A stretch of 64,000 bases of DNA, from positions 7,460,536-7,524,535 of the forward strand of contig NC_064534.1 of the NCBI RefSeq assembly GCF_023856365.1, read 5' to 3'. Source of the stretch: Brienomyrus brachyistius. Taxonomy: Eukaryota > Chordata > Actinopteri > Osteoglossiformes > Mormyridae. Made by a program: the position numbers and the translations under genes. Below the pieces are notes generated by a model. That model made no database searches and had not been told where the DNA came from. It saw nothing but the letters and a program-made list of their open reading frames with translations. Each line of letters begins with the position of its first letter. The stretch's first letter is position 1. Below are positions 36,801 through 50,600 of this stretch, one piece after another.

Positions 36801-38384
36801 CAAGCCGCCACCCGGCCGTAGTTATATTATAGTTACAATGTAACGAAGCCGTAAATAGTGATCGTGTTATTGTTTCGCTCTTAAGTAATTTGATCTAAAC
36901 ATTAACAACCCGTTTCAAAATAATACTGTTTGTATGTACGTTTCTCGGCCGAACAATATTTTATGTGATATGCTCAGTTTATTCAGCTCAATCAAAGAAT
37001 CAACATGGAAACTGACACGAACAAGAACTCACGCAGCCTGAAAAAGACATATTAGTTTGCCTGTAACATTTTACGTGTCACACTAAAAAAAAAATCACAA
37101 AATGTTCTTATTTCTATACATAGCGCTGTACGGGCCCTGCGCGGGACTGTTTTTTTAATCCGCTCCCGCGGTCTGTCTCTGTCACTCCCGTCCGCTTCCG
37201 CAATATTTCTGTACAATCCTGCCCGCACCCGCAGATCCATTAACGGATATACTGTATGATGAAATAAGTTTATATGCATTACATTTTTATTCCAATAGAA
37301 CAAGAACTGAATAATTAAAACAATGTCAACAAAAGTCTCTCAACTTTGAATCGCAAATAAATGTAAACTGAGCCCAAAAACTAATCAGATGCGCAAATAT
37401 CTGCAGACGCAACAAATCACTATTAACTGCTACATCATCAATTGACGTGTAAGGAAAGCGAACCACTGGGCTATTAGCATCACATCGACTTAAATGCAAA
37501 TGAGTTTGAGTAAAAGCTGAGGAGAAACTGCAAAGTTCTACAAATTCCTGTAAACCAGTTTTTAAACAACCCTTTTTAATTTCTATTTAGAACAGGTGGT
37601 GTACTGGTTTAATTTCATACCAGTGACCGTCTCCAGAAGATGTTGACCAAGTTCTTTCATTATATTTTCATTAGTTATTTATCACAATATAATATTTGAA
37701 CATTAACTATTAACTTTAAGTTAAGAAAATGCCAAGTTTCCTTATTCAATTTTGTGTTTTTACCTTTATTCTATTTTAATTTTTTTTTCACATAACCACG
37801 AACATGTACCCCCCATGTATTTGGCTTCGTTCACCCCCCAATAAATATACCCTTGTATTTACGTTAATGAGCTTTACCCTCCATATCAAACGCTCTGTTA
37901 CGCCATTTTTTAAAGTATTATTATTAAAATACGGTCATTATTGTTCATTCATATTCTAGGGATTTTATGCCTTTTCATGGTAAACGATCCGCATGATGAA
38001 TAAAAGGTGTTTTACAGACATAAGCATAATAAGCATATTATAATTATTATGTAACTATAAAGGAAACACCCTTTGAAAGCAGTAAAGATTATCTCCATTA
38101 AATTCTGATTATGAGTAACTGAGTAACGATTGATTTGATGTTCCTGGAATAAGCATTTTTGGGTTAAAACGTAAAGGGGTAATAAATCTCATTAATGCTA
38201 ATAACTTCAACATTTCTAATAACACAGCTATATTAGTCTGCAATTGAAATACTTCAATATTGTAACTGAAATTGCTTAATATAATTGAAATAGATTTTAT
38301 CATAGGAATTGATAATTAACAGTACAGCTCGCAACAGTCTTATCGACTAAGTGAGAAAAACACGAAATAAAGGAATTCAGTACA

Positions 38385-38450
38385 GGGTGTAATATTAAAT
38401 ATTACGCCCAGTACAGGATGTCATATTAAATATTACAATGTGTAATGTTC
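38385..38450. repeat. two-copy tandem repeat, about 31 bp
   Basis: The block gtacagggtgtaatattaaa, then tattacgccca, is followed by gtacaggatgtcatattaaa and tattacaatg. Two diverged copies stand in direct order. Confidence 0.7.
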
Positions 38451-40059
38451 TGGTGAGCAGCACCTGATTGAGGTAATGTGCCCTTCACTCCGAGAAGATA
38501 GGCCTGATTAAGAAGCCAGCGTGATAAGATATGATATAACGTTGTAGAAAGAACAAAGGCAATCATTAAAAGATGCACTTGATTTGAGGCAATAAAAGGG
38601 CAGCACGTTTTCGTGGCTTAGATTTTGCTTCTGATTATTACAAATAACAATATAAAATAAACATTAGCGCTGGATGGTGCTCAGAGGCTGCAGCGTGACA
38701 TTCATCTGGAGAAAAGGGTTAAAGATGGTTGGATGTTATTCAGTAACTTATTATCTACAAAGTCAAAAGGTGGGTTTTGCTTAATAACTTCGATACACAA
38801 GTACTTTGGTTGTTAATTTAGCAAGAAACACAGAAGACTTGTCAGTACAGTCCCAAATATAATTGCTGTCATCATCATCTGTGCGATTAAACTAAGATCA
38901 CTCAAACAGTAATCCATTTACATTAAGTGATCAAGACTTTAGTAATTCTCCTAGTTATCAGGGTTGTTCAGTCTGAATATACAAATACTTTCAATGAGGC
39001 TGGAGATATTGATTGCCCGATGTTGCCCTTTAGTGTACGCACAGCTGTGAAACATACTGACCAGTATTTGTAACACTATCTACTGCAGCTTCTGGATCTG
39101 TGGGTGAATGCGGCTCTTGCTCCAGCGCCAACACATTATTTGTGTCCATTTTTGCGTGCGAATATCATCCAAGGGCAAAAAAATGTAACTTAATGTGTTG
39201 TTCCATTTTGACCACTAGATGTCAGTGAAGAACCCCTATCGAAAATCGATTGCATCGAGAAAATGTGAGTCGGTTGGCTGACCCGCAATCACTGCAATTT
39301 AATTGTTGGAAAACGCTTTCAAAAGTTAATTTGTTCTTGATTTATAATTGTAACAAGAGCTCTTATTTGTTTGTGTAGAATTTCATAGTTCCAACATATT
39401 GATATGAATATATGCATTGATATATGAATTGCATGTAAAATGAAGATTTAGGCTATGCTAACATAACATACAACTGCAGTTCTACAGAGATCATAGTTTT
39501 TAAAAGCACAGTTTTTAAGCACAGTTAAGAACAGATTTTTTAAGTCCAATTTATCTCATTCATTTATAAAACCTAAATGAAACAGAATCAAGCTACATCC
39601 TGACTAATAATGGATAGATATAATGTCCGCCTACTCGATATCTTACTATGTTATCAGTTAGTTCATATACAAAGCTATTAATCTGCTCAAACTAACTTAA
39701 TGAAGGTTAATAATTACATCCTGCTATGGGGGGAAATTACAAGTACAGAACATCAGCTGGTTGCAAAAGCATCCTGTCAACTTTAGGCGAAGCATTTCTT
39801 ATACCGTGCCATATTTCTCAGAAACCAAGTACCATTTCATATTTGACCAGGACAATTATGTAATCACTGACTGTCATGCTACCCAGATTGGCTTTTACAT
39901 CCTGCTTACACTCTGATGTGGAGTGAATTTCGAATGCAGAACAAGAGTTGATGCAAAAGCATCTTGTTGTGTTAACTTCATGCAAGACATTTCTTGTAAG
40001 GTGGTTTATTCATTAAAAACGAAATATAAAACCTTTATTCTTTAATCTCATCATTGTTA

Positions 40060-40350
40060 CATTTCCTGACTGGGCAGGCATCTTTCAGCATGATCTGACC
40101 CTGTGCCATATGTCAAAAAGGGTGGACGGACGCACTTCACCGGCCTGGAAACTCTCTGGATTTAAATCCTATAGAGAAACTGTGGTCAGTCTGCAAGCGG
40201 CACCTTTGTGGAATGGACTGTACCACAAAAGATAAGCTTATTCAGGCGTTAATTGAAGTATGGCACTGTCATCATCATAGACGGCTCAGAATTATTGGAT
40301 TATTATTGGATCCTATGCCAAATCACATCCAAATGCTGCTAAAAAAACTG
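40060..40350 (+). pseudogene. Tc1/mariner-like transposase C-terminal remnant
   Basis: On the plus strand, shifting frames give catalytic-region pieces: HDLTLCHMSKR (cf. the 'NDPKHTSK' segment), then ggcctggaaactctctggat and ttaaatcctatagagaaact, matching 'SPDLNPIENLW', and a later LIQALIEVWHCHHH piece. Frameshifts and stops make it a dead fossil. It is unrelated by position to the TIR element at 3207-3737 and no inverted ends are obvious. Confidence 0.6.
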
Positions 40351-43093
40351 AGGGGGTCATATTATATATTGAAATATTGACATTGACCTTGTTTCAACTC
40401 ATTTTCACAAGCGTGTGTGTCTTCACCAGCTGTATGCTGTGAGTTTTGTGGTGCTTGGCCCCAGTTTCAGCTGTTAGTCTGCACGTTGTTTTTTGTCGGT
40501 GTCCTCACTCGTCGGCTTTCCGCCGCTTCATCTGGACTGAGCGATCTGCGATCTCCAAGCCAGATACACAAACATGCCCCCTCAGTATCCCTCCCCTGCT
40601 AATCGATAGGCTGCCAGTGACACTTGGCTGAATGCACAGCCACCCTGCAGTTCAGGCAACCTACGTGCAGCTGGACACAGCACTTTTTGGGTCTCTCTCT
40701 GTCCTAGGTGGGACGGAGTGGACTTTTGGCCAGCGCTGTCCCCGATGCCAGCATCGGCCTTGACCGTATAACGTTTCTGGGCATCAGCTAGGATCAGGCT
40801 CTTGCTGGCTACAGGCTGATACAACAGGGCCCAGTTTCGCTAAGCACTGCAGATTTTAGCAGAACCCGTATGTTACTGCAGCCTTATCTGTGATATCCCG
40901 CAAAGAACTTTGTCCCTGCCTAGAGGTGTCTGGTAAACAGCTGAACACACGTAACACAAACTCTACGCTCCTGTATCCCTCTGGATGCACTCTTTACACT
41001 GTTAGAACCGCTGATGACCCAATGGCAACCCAAAATTCCCCTGCAGTGATCCATGTTTTGGAGATACCCTTAGACGTAACACAAAAGGCTGGCAGATGGG
41101 ACTGCTGCTAAACTGCTCCATGGTGTGACATGGTTCTGATGGCAAAGTTAATACCCCCAATCATTTTAATAACCTCAGTTATTACACACACATTGTACAT
41201 CCAGCAACTGTGTTATCTGAAGCTCAATAAATTATTGACTGATTCAGCAAAAGAGGCCTTTGTCTATGGGGCTAATACAAATTGATTGGTTGATTAAAGG
41301 ATGAAGCCGCTGGACTTTAACACTGCTGATGGGATCGCACCCATGCCAGGGCCAATTTGAAATTAAAGTTGAAAATGGACTCAGGTGACAAAACATGACT
41401 CCCCCGCAACATACTTTTAGCATATCTGTGTTGCAGATATTAGCTTGCCGAAGTAGAGGTGGGTTTGAGCTTTCTTAGCCGGTGATGTGGTGTTGTCTGA
41501 GCAGGAGAGGTCCTCAGAAATGTATGACCCCAGGAACATGCACCCTCTCCACAGGGGGGTGGCGGGGGGAGGTGCTGCTGTGGCTGTGAATGACCTCTCC
41601 TGAAATCAACCACAACAGTCTTAAGAGTCTTTAGTATACTACTCACATGAAGATACTATTCACTACTCACTCAGATAATGGGAAGTCAATCGAGTGAAAG
41701 AGTAATAAACTTTTTTCGTAATTTAATTTAAAAAACTTCCTTTTTGCACCACGGATGCATATAATGCAAAACAACAAAACGTAAAATAAGCACAATTTAA
41801 GCGAATTTTAAAAATTTTAAACACAAAAAGGCCTGAATACAGCCTGTAAGTCTTTTGGTTCAACACAAGTGATCAACTATTGCCTTTAAGGACCATTCAT
41901 TAAAATGACTGAAAAAACTAAACTTCCCACACGTGTATGCGCGACCGTTCTGCACACGTGACGTCTTCACGCATACATAGGCTAATTGGAAAAAAAAAAT
42001 TAACATCAAAGCATTTGCATACAGATTACAAAATCATTTTTTATTAAGTAAAATACAAATTACGAAATACTATTTTGTATTTAAGATACACATTTTAAAT
42101 ACATGTTTTTTGCTCAGTGCCCACAAGCTGTTAAAAAGTGTGCCGGAGAACCAGGAGAAGCAGGTACGGAAATGAAACGTCATTACGTGAACCTCTCACC
42201 AATTGCCGTTAAACCAACCATGCAGCAAGATCATCTGTATATTACAGGCCGAAATTTACAAATCAAACCAACAGGCTAATAGTAACAGAGTACCATTCTG
42301 GGAAATTTATAGATGAACACCTGATATTAACGTCGGTTATCGGCCGTTGCTTCACGACCCTTTAAATCCACAAATAAAAATAATATCCGTATGCCTATAT
42401 GAAGGTAATACAATCATAATTCCCATAACGAAGCGATAATGATCAAGCAAAACAAACTGAAGTTCGAAAACGTCCACCTTGTTTTAATGAAATTTATTAT
42501 TTTGCTTTAAGTTTTTGGTAACAGCTTTAGTTGACGGGGTACAAGTAACTTGGTAACTCAGTTACTACTCAAGGAGATATCAAGAACAAGTGCATGAAAT
42601 ACATGAACCGTTATGATTAATGATGAACGAACATGGGATCAGTACGTAACTAACACTTAGGCCTAGTTTCTGGTTAATTAACAAATTAAGCAATGGGTGC
42701 TTACTAAGTGTTAAGTGTTACCGAGTTTTTAAAGTCCGACATCAGCTGCGGACTCTGAGCTCTTGTGTCCCGTAAGTTCCTTTATGAGAAGACCGAGTGC
42801 CCTTCCCATCATTTTCTGGCAGGATCCCACCTAATTGACTGGAGAATTCCAGCCCGGACCGGTGCTCACTAAAATAAAAGCAAACTGAAACCAGCATGTA
42901 CCGGGTGTCGCCAGCGCCTGGACCAACACTTCGGTTAATGTTTATCTGAGTTTCATTCTTAGCGCATCGTAAGTCATTGGATATGATCGGTGACAAATGG
43001 CACACGCTTCTTCTATTTCAATTACATGTCATTAACGGGAATCACCTTCACATTTCGCAAGTGTCCGCTGTAAATGATTATCTTAAATGAAAG

Positions 43094-43342
43094 GTGCATC
43101 AACGACACCACAGAATTGCACGGTTCTCCTCAAACCACATCTCAATCCTGCTCGATGATGAGGGCAATGGCTCAAAGCCAGAGCCTGATATCATCCGAAG
43201 GTTTTTCTCGAACTCTCTGTCCCGGATTAAAAGTCTGTTTTCCTCTCCTACCCCAGGCCTCGCCAAATGTTTGTTTTGGTCCATTTTTCTTCCACTCCTT
43301 TTTTTAATCTATTCAGTCGCCTGTTTGAATTCAGTCATCTAG
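43094..43342 (+). other. open reading frame of 82 aa with a hydrophobic C-terminal stretch
   Basis: From ATG at 43094 the frame encodes a polar N-terminal half (LLDDEGNGSKPEPDIIRRFF), a basic/amphipathic part (SNSLSRIKSLFSSPTPG), and a hydrophobic run CLFWSIFLPLLFLIYSVACL ending shortly before the stop. I recognise no family. The ATG context is weak and no splice signals are clear. It may be chance or a remnant of a membrane-protein gene. Confidence 0.2.
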
Positions 43343-44306
43343 TCCAAACTCACCCATTAACTCATTTAAAGAAATAAATCAATAAAGTTGATGTAAAGGT
43401 AGTTCCCTCTTCTCCCCAATAGTCACACCGTGTTTTTCAATAATGCAAGTTAAACTAAAAAAATGGGAGTAATGCTGGCGTTACACAGAGCAGAAGTGTT
43501 TAATCAGTTTTACGGAAAACAAACAAACAATCAAACGAAAACAAGTGTCTGTGTTAAGTATTTGGTTCTGTGGTAATATTAGCTAATATTGGCAAGGAGC
43601 CTGACTTTAGTAAGAGATCAGGGATCCCAGGCGTCCGGAGTTGGTTGCATGCCAACATTGCCCAAGTACCAGACAGTCATATGGGCAAAAGCGAAAGACG
43701 CATTTCATGCGATTTGACGGTAACTTAGACTTGCTTGTGCTTCGGATTGCGCGATCAGTATCCCGGAAAAATGAGATGATCATGCAGGGAGAGACTAGAA
43801 CAGACGAATCGAGCCAGCTGGCAGGCAAACTCCTCTTTCCCCCCAGACAGTCACGTATAAACCGATAAGATTTACATCGGCAATTGACAGCGATCTATTC
43901 AGATCTGAGGGACAGGCGGCTATAGCGCAGAGGACGACGCCTAGTTGCCAAATAATTAATCTGCCACGATTGCTCCTTGTTTTGGAGACCTGCCGTAAAT
44001 CCACGCTACGCAGTTCTTTTCTCAGCAGCAACAAGAACTCGCTGTTCTGTTTTTCCCTCCTGCTTTGTTTTCACCCTTTTACATTTTAAGGTCTCTTTGC
44101 ATGCGCTTAAGTACATGGTTTCCAACAGCGGAATTTGCACATTTGCCACGAACCACAGTAACCCCTCCCCGGGGGGCAGTAGGCTGTAATTGGCTCTTAC
44201 CTCAGAGATTGCTGGGTGGGTCACATATAACGACTACTGGCCACGTATACATGAAAGACCGGTAGAAATACGATCCAGATGTACAGTAGATGCACCGTAA
44301 TACAAT

Positions 44307-44308
<2 letters not shown>

Positions 44309-44372
<64 letters not shown>
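44309..44372. repeat. (AC)n microsatellite, 64 bp
   Basis: Perfect AC dinucleotide run. Confidence 0.97.
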
Positions 44373-44374
<2 letters not shown>

Positions 44375-44654
44375 ATATGGTCATCAGTACAGGCATTCTA
44401 AATTGGGATGAGTGGGGGTTGTAATCTTATACTGGGATTTGAATCTTAATATCTGCACGATGCGTAGTGCGATTCGTTTTCCATAAATATTGTCACTTAA
44501 AAAATAGGCAGTGGATGAGCATGGAACCTATGTGGCCATTCCTAAGCTGTTTTTCCTTTATGGTCCACGACTTTGTTTGAAAACCTAATCGTTATCTGGT
44601 AAGATATTTGCCGCTGAAGTCAGGCATATGTCTTCCAGGTCGCACCCTTTGCCT

Positions 44655-44990
44655 TTGTGACACCTCCACGGTTTGGGGTTAAATCCCCTGTGTGTGTGAA
44701 GTTCGCATGTTTTCCGTGTATTGTGCACGCTCCCTCCGAGTACTCCGGTTTCCATTCACAAGACATTTATCAGTTAGGCTAAAATGCTATCTTTGTATCG
44801 AGCACGTTATAAGACTGCCACTGCGTGCCAGTAAGTGCCCTGTGATAGACTGGCTTCCCGCCCAGAGTTTCCCCTACATTGTGACCTGTGATGGACTGGC
44901 ATTTTGTCCAGAATGTACCTCAACCTTGTGCCTCATTATGAATTCAGATCCAACGTGACCCTAATCAGGACCAGCGCTTATGAAAATCCA
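44655..44990 (+). repeat. degenerate GGAT-tail type short interspersed repeat
   Basis: It shows the order tttggggttaaatcccctgt, gttcgcatgttttccgtgta, gagtactccggtttccattc, gccctgtgatagactggctt and aatcaggaccagcgcttatg. These correspond to the clean copy at 55432-55757. A second internal 'gtgatggactggcat' block suggests a partial duplication. Confidence 0.6.
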
Positions 44991-45832
44991 TTGCATTAGT
45001 TGGAATCGCTGGTTTGGTTCTGATTTCCCATGATGCATCGTGAAATAGGAAATGCCAGTCATGGAGGTAGATGAAAGATAATTTAACTTCGAAATATTCA
45101 CAGTTTTCTTCCGTAACCTCAGTAACTTAGTGTGCTTAAATATCGATGAAGGGAAACTTGGTCAGATTGTAAATTGAATTGTTTATTGGTAATCTAATAA
45201 GGAAGTATTTCTCCCCGAATTGTGGAACAGTCATTATTTTGTATATGTTAAATATCAAAAACAGAATTAAATCCATATGATGTATAAAACTGAGAAAATA
45301 TAATGTTGTACTATAACTGTATTGCAGAATCTTAACTAAGTTATGGCCGTAATATGTGAGTAATATTTTATTATTTTATTACTTTGTTAATTAATCATGC
45401 GTCGTTCAGCCTGGTCGTTCCGGATCCCTCCCCACCCCCGCCCCTTCAGGCGATTTGTCATGCGAAATCCTTCACTATCTGCTTCTTTCTGCAGATGGAC
45501 CTGCTCAATGAGTCCTACATACATTCTAAATGCACAACGAAACAGGGGCTGGACATGCTCTGCTCATGATCTCATTCCATGGGGACTGCATGGGTTAATC
45601 TCAGATGTTACTACAGTTTAGGATCATCTCACAGAGACATAGTTATCGGTGGAATGTTTTCTAAGGTAAAGTGGTAACAGCAATCAGATTGGATTGTTAC
45701 TGGGATAAGCAGACCTGCCTGTGACAGTTGTCCACATCTAGATGTCTATCTGTAATGTGCTGTTTACTCAGGGCTGTTGAAAGTTGTATGTGTAGAATCC
45801 CTATTACCAGAATTAGCAATCTCCCATTACCT

Positions 45833-46475
45833 TTAATGGCTGTACCCCTTCACCTTTAATAGCTGTCCACATCACCTTTAATAGCTGTCCTCATCACCTT
45901 TAATAGCTGTCCTCATCACCTTTAATAGCTGTCCCCATCATCTTTAACCACTGTTCCCATCAATGTCCACATCACCTTTAATAACTGTCCACATCACCTT
46001 TAACTGCTGTTCCCATCATCTTTAACCACTGTTCCCATCAATGTCCACATCACCTTTAATAGCTGTCCACATCACCTTTAACTGCTGTTCCCATCATCTT
46101 TAACCACTGTTCCCATCAATGTCCCCATCACCTTTAAGGGCTGTTCCCATCAATGTCCCCATCCCCTTTAACGGCTATCCCCATTAAATATCCCCATCCC
46201 TTTTAACGGCTGTCCCCATCAATGTCCCCATCCCCTTTAACGGCTGTCCCCGTCAATATCCCCATCCCCTTTAACGGCTGTCCCCGTCAATATCCCCATC
46301 CCCTTTAACGGCTATCCCCATTAAATGTCCCCATCCCCTTTAACGGCTGTCCCCATCAATGTTCCCATCCCCTTTAATGGCTGTCGCCATTAAATGTCTC
46401 CATCCCCTTTAACGGCTGTCCCCATCAATGTTCCCATCCCCTTTAATGGCTGTCCCCATCAATGTCCCCTATCAC
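45833..46475. repeat. compound minisatellite, 22-bp units passing into 34-bp units
   Basis: The left part repeats cacctttaatagctgtccac followed by at (22 bp). To the right a 12-bp insert (caatgtccccat) joins each unit, giving 34-bp units (cccctttaacggctgtcccc, then atcaatgtccccat). Interrupted copies alternate in between. The array is about 640 bp and not coding. Confidence 0.95.
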
Positions 46476-47632
46476 CTTTAAGAATTATTCTGTCTGACTA
46501 CTTTGACAAGCACAGTTTCAGGATGTGCATTGTTGTTTTCGGTGATCTACAGAAGTACAGCAGCTGGGAGCCCTCAGCCAGACCGGCAGTTCTGTCGCTC
46601 CCGGGAAAGAGGTCTGCGTCTCCCTCCTCCTTAACTTTTAATTAGTATTAACTTGTGCCTGGATGGTTTGGTAGGACCTCTGATTTAGAACTGAGGAAGA
46701 GGAAAAGCAGAGAACCGGTGCCAGAGAACTGTGGTTAGCAGATATTTTATAGAAGAAAATGGCTGGGAAGCAGCAGACAGGCGGCTCACCGCAGCCTCAG
46801 TACCAGCAGGGCCCAGGACTGGGAGGAACAAAGACAGGGAACGAAGCAGTCAGACACGCCTCTGAAAAGATGGAATATTCAACCTTTAATGTTTGCTATA
46901 TGCAAGACAGGTCAAAATCACAACTTCTGCTGTAGGGTATAAAGACAGACGTTACGCTCCTTTCTGGACAGCGTGTCATGAATTATAAATATATAGCTAT
47001 CATTAAAATTCCAGCCCACACATCCTGAGAGAGAGAGCGAAGTCGAGTTGATGGGAGGCTGTGACAGAAATCTGACGTCCACCTTTACTAGCCACTGAAT
47101 CCCCCCCCCCACCCCCCCGCGATACGCAAGTAACGTATAACAATAACATTTACTGTAAATAAATTAGCAGTACTGGATTGTAAAAGGCTATGGCTACAGC
47201 TACAAAGCTTTTGAAGCGCACTAAATGATAAGTTTAGTCTGAATGTACAAGAAATGTTATGTATGCATAATTTAGATGAACGTAAAAAGCAATCTTAGGA
47301 TAAAACAAAAAGTCAGTAAGCCTCAAGAGGAAAAAGTGCTCCATTGTTTGTAAAAGAAAGGATATTCATCACAAAAACCCGATCATCAACGCTTTATGGT
47401 CCATCGGTGGGTGTGGCCTGGGTTAGACTACCGCCAATGCTTCCAGTCATGCCCCCTAGAGTATAAACATGTAACTACAGAGGCAAGCGGTTAGACTGCG
47501 CGCCTAATCCCAGTGTTCGTGACCCCCGCTCGGACCGTACTGTTCAATTCGTAAAAAGATTTAAAAAAAAAAATAAAATCACTTTCATTATGCCTGATTT
47601 TCCAAAGCTGTGTTATGTGTCACCGTTGACTT

Positions 47633-50600
47633 TCAGTTGTTTTCTTGTGAGGCTGTTGTTTCCTGCAAGAAAGAAAGGTAAAAAAAAGCAGGTCACATAG
47701 TATCAGTAACTGACCAATCAGAAAAAGATCGTGCGTGAAGGCACGGATCACACCTGCAACACAGGAAGCGGACTGCCCCCACAAGGAGCAGTGAATATAG
47801 AACACAGACAGGTATTTCGTAAACAGAAGGGGAGGGGGCAGTGAGGTAAGCAGAAAGCAAACAGCAGTGAGCCAGTCAGATGTTTTACTATCTAATCTTA
47901 TCGTTGGGGTTGGGGGGGTATGTTGCAAGGCCTTCTGGCCAGACAGTAGCTATTTTAATGAAATAGCACCCGTGCTACAGATAAGCATTGGCGTGTGGTG
48001 GCCCGACGATGTGGCTGGGGGCTGCCGTTTGCTCCGGGCCCGTAGTGGTGAATCATGCTCGCACATGCTGGCCCAGCGGGGGGCCCTGCCCAGTGGAACC
48101 ATCTGGAACCAGATGCCTCACATTCCTGCCTACCCACGTGTGCTGAACCAGTAACACCTGAGTAGCTTGGGATGGTCTGGGATTGCAACCGTCTGCATGA
48201 AGCCCACTGAATTTCCAGGAAGGGTCTATGCCAGAGGTGCCCAACTCCAGTCCTGGGGGGCCGGAGCCCTGCACATTTTTGGGTTCCCCCTCATTTAACA
48301 CACCTGATTCAACTGTACTAATTACCACACAGCTCTTGAATCATTTATGGTGGAACAGGGAAAGAACTAAGCTACACAGGGCTTAAAGTTCATTCCTTGT
48401 TACACCCTTGTTGCCTGGATTTAGCTTCGCACACGTATCTCGGAAGCCGCCGGTAGTTCCAAAGTGCCAAAGATCTGGGGGTTACCTCACCTGAGGAAAG
48501 CCTGCGCTCACTACTGTGAAACACCGCAAGGCTCAGAAAATAATTCCTCCAGAAAATCGTTTCCAAAGTAAACCGTATCACATGCACCTTGCACAAGCAA
48601 ATAGCTATATGTTTCCCTGCGACATTTTCGGCTTTTATCAGAACTCTATGTGGTCATCCCTTTCTTCAGTGCATTCATTATGCAATAACCTTCCAACATT
48701 TTGATTGCTGCAGTAAGTGAGCAGGACCCTGAATCCTCTTCTGCTCTGTAATGACCAGTTTCACATGAATCCCTAGTGCAGCAGCATGCTGCGTTGGCCG
48801 TGATCCAACATAGCAGGAAATGAAATAGCCTGTTACTTAACCAAATGGATCCCTGACCTATTCCATGTTTCCCCTAACCCCACAATAGCCCACAAGACGA
48901 GAGCCTCTAGTCTGGAGAACCACTGGACCTAGGTCTTCCTAGAACATTACTGGAAGAACTTCTGAGGTGACAAAAGGCAGTACTTACATGCGGAGTTTTT
49001 TCTCCATATTTGCTCCAGAAGGTCAACTTCACTGTGTTCTTGTGTCCCGTCCGCTGGTCGAACGTCTGACAGTGCTGGAACGGGGGGCTGTAGAGGTGAA
49101 GGCTGCAAGCACGCTCTGTGTGACTCACGTTCTCCACCCGGTGCAGACCAATCGAATCTGGGCAAGGGAGACACTGATGAATATCAGGCACTCATGCATG
49201 CCGGACTGACTGGAACATCGAATGTATCATCATGCGGATGCATATATGCAATTAATAGGATTCTCAGTTTTATCCAGTGGATATTCCACTGAAAATAGTG
49301 AACTGGACCTCAGTCCTTTTCTTGGGTCTCAAGATCAATCAGAATGTAAGCAGTATTACAAACAAGTACAAACCACTGAGAATGGCTGGGTTTGATTTTC
49401 TGATCTGCACTGGTGCCCAGTTAGTTTTCACTGGCAGTAAGTTCTTGAATCAGGAATACAATTTTTTTCAAATCAGACTATTGCCCGGAATGGTGATCTC
49501 AGTGACTGCGGCTGCCTCACCGCTGATGTATGCACACTTGTTGTCCTGCAGGACCCTCTGAGACTTCTGCTTCATGCTGCCATGGGATTTGCTGTCCGGC
49601 CACATGAAGAGGGTCTCTTTCAGCTGGCCCTGCAGTATCTTCATGAAGCAGTGAGAGTTGGTGTGGTCATGGATACTGCTGCAAGGGGGGGGGGGACAGA
49701 AAGGTTCAGGGCAAGTAGGAGAGGGACCTGCAAGGCTTCCCACTGTGGAGAGCAAACCAGTAATACCAGTAAGGGACTTCTGCTATAATATATGCGACGG
49801 CATCCACACACGTTCGAGTTAAACCTACTTTTGTTACTTTATTTTGCCTGTTTTTTCACAGCTTTCAGAACTGACATCTGAAGCCTATTTGCCTTTGTTG
49901 CCTGGGGTCCTGCTGAGAGACCCAGCTAGCAAAGAGTCTCTCCGACATTGGAAATGCAAAGCAAGTGGAGATTCTGCCAAAATGAGGGCTTTGTGACCAC
50001 AGTCTGGGCATAAGAGCGGAATGACGCAGGGAGTCCACTGAGCAGAAAGGAGCTGAGCTGTGTCCATGGCCGGACAGAGGCCAGTCGGCGTGCTTTCCCG
50101 ACATTCGCAAAGAAAAACATAAAGACTTCAAAATTTGACTTGAAGACAGATTTAGCGAACGGCTCTCGTTTGTAACCTGGGGGGTGCCTGTAGACATGTA
50201 ATTAACTGGAGCTTAAAAGTTGAAGTACATTTTGCAAACTCTGCTGCAGGGCATTCCAGAGATTCAGCGCTAGAACTCTAACCTAAACTAATAACGTACC
50301 ACAAGGTAGTTGGAACCTGAGGAACTTAGTGTATGAGCCTGCATGGGTAGGAAGGAGCAGGTCCACGAAGAGCTTTGTAGGTAATAAGTATTACTTCATA
50401 TTTGAAATTATGAGTTTATTTGTAATTTCCTGCAGTTGGTATCGGGGCCCTGTTTTCATAGCACTGCAGTCATCTGAGACGGTGACGAGCAGAGGGGGTC
50501 GAGGATGAGGGACAGACTCTTGTCCCTTGAGTGAAGACATCGAGCAGTTGCTTACCTGCCATGGCCTTCACCCCAACAGAGGATCATGAGGTTGAACTTC

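Larger units (their letters stand above)
34247..47632. other. about 13 kb intergenic region between cdo1 and tmed7
   Basis: AT-rich and poor in open frames. It contains the tmed7 promoter, an LTR-like candidate (35721-36320), a second CRE/ETS module (36772-36794), a Tc1 transposase remnant (40060-40350), an 83-codon open frame ending in a hydrophobic stretch (43094-43342), an (AC)n array (44309-44372), a GGAT-type repeat (44655-44990) and the 22/34-bp minisatellite (45833-46475). The last 0.7 kb before 47632 is probably the cdo1 3' UTR. No conserved gene is recognised. Confidence 0.65.

Noticed and set aside
47440..47545. tRNA-like segment (aagcggttagactgcgcg)
   Set aside because: It does not fold into a full cloverleaf by eye; at most it is a SINE head.
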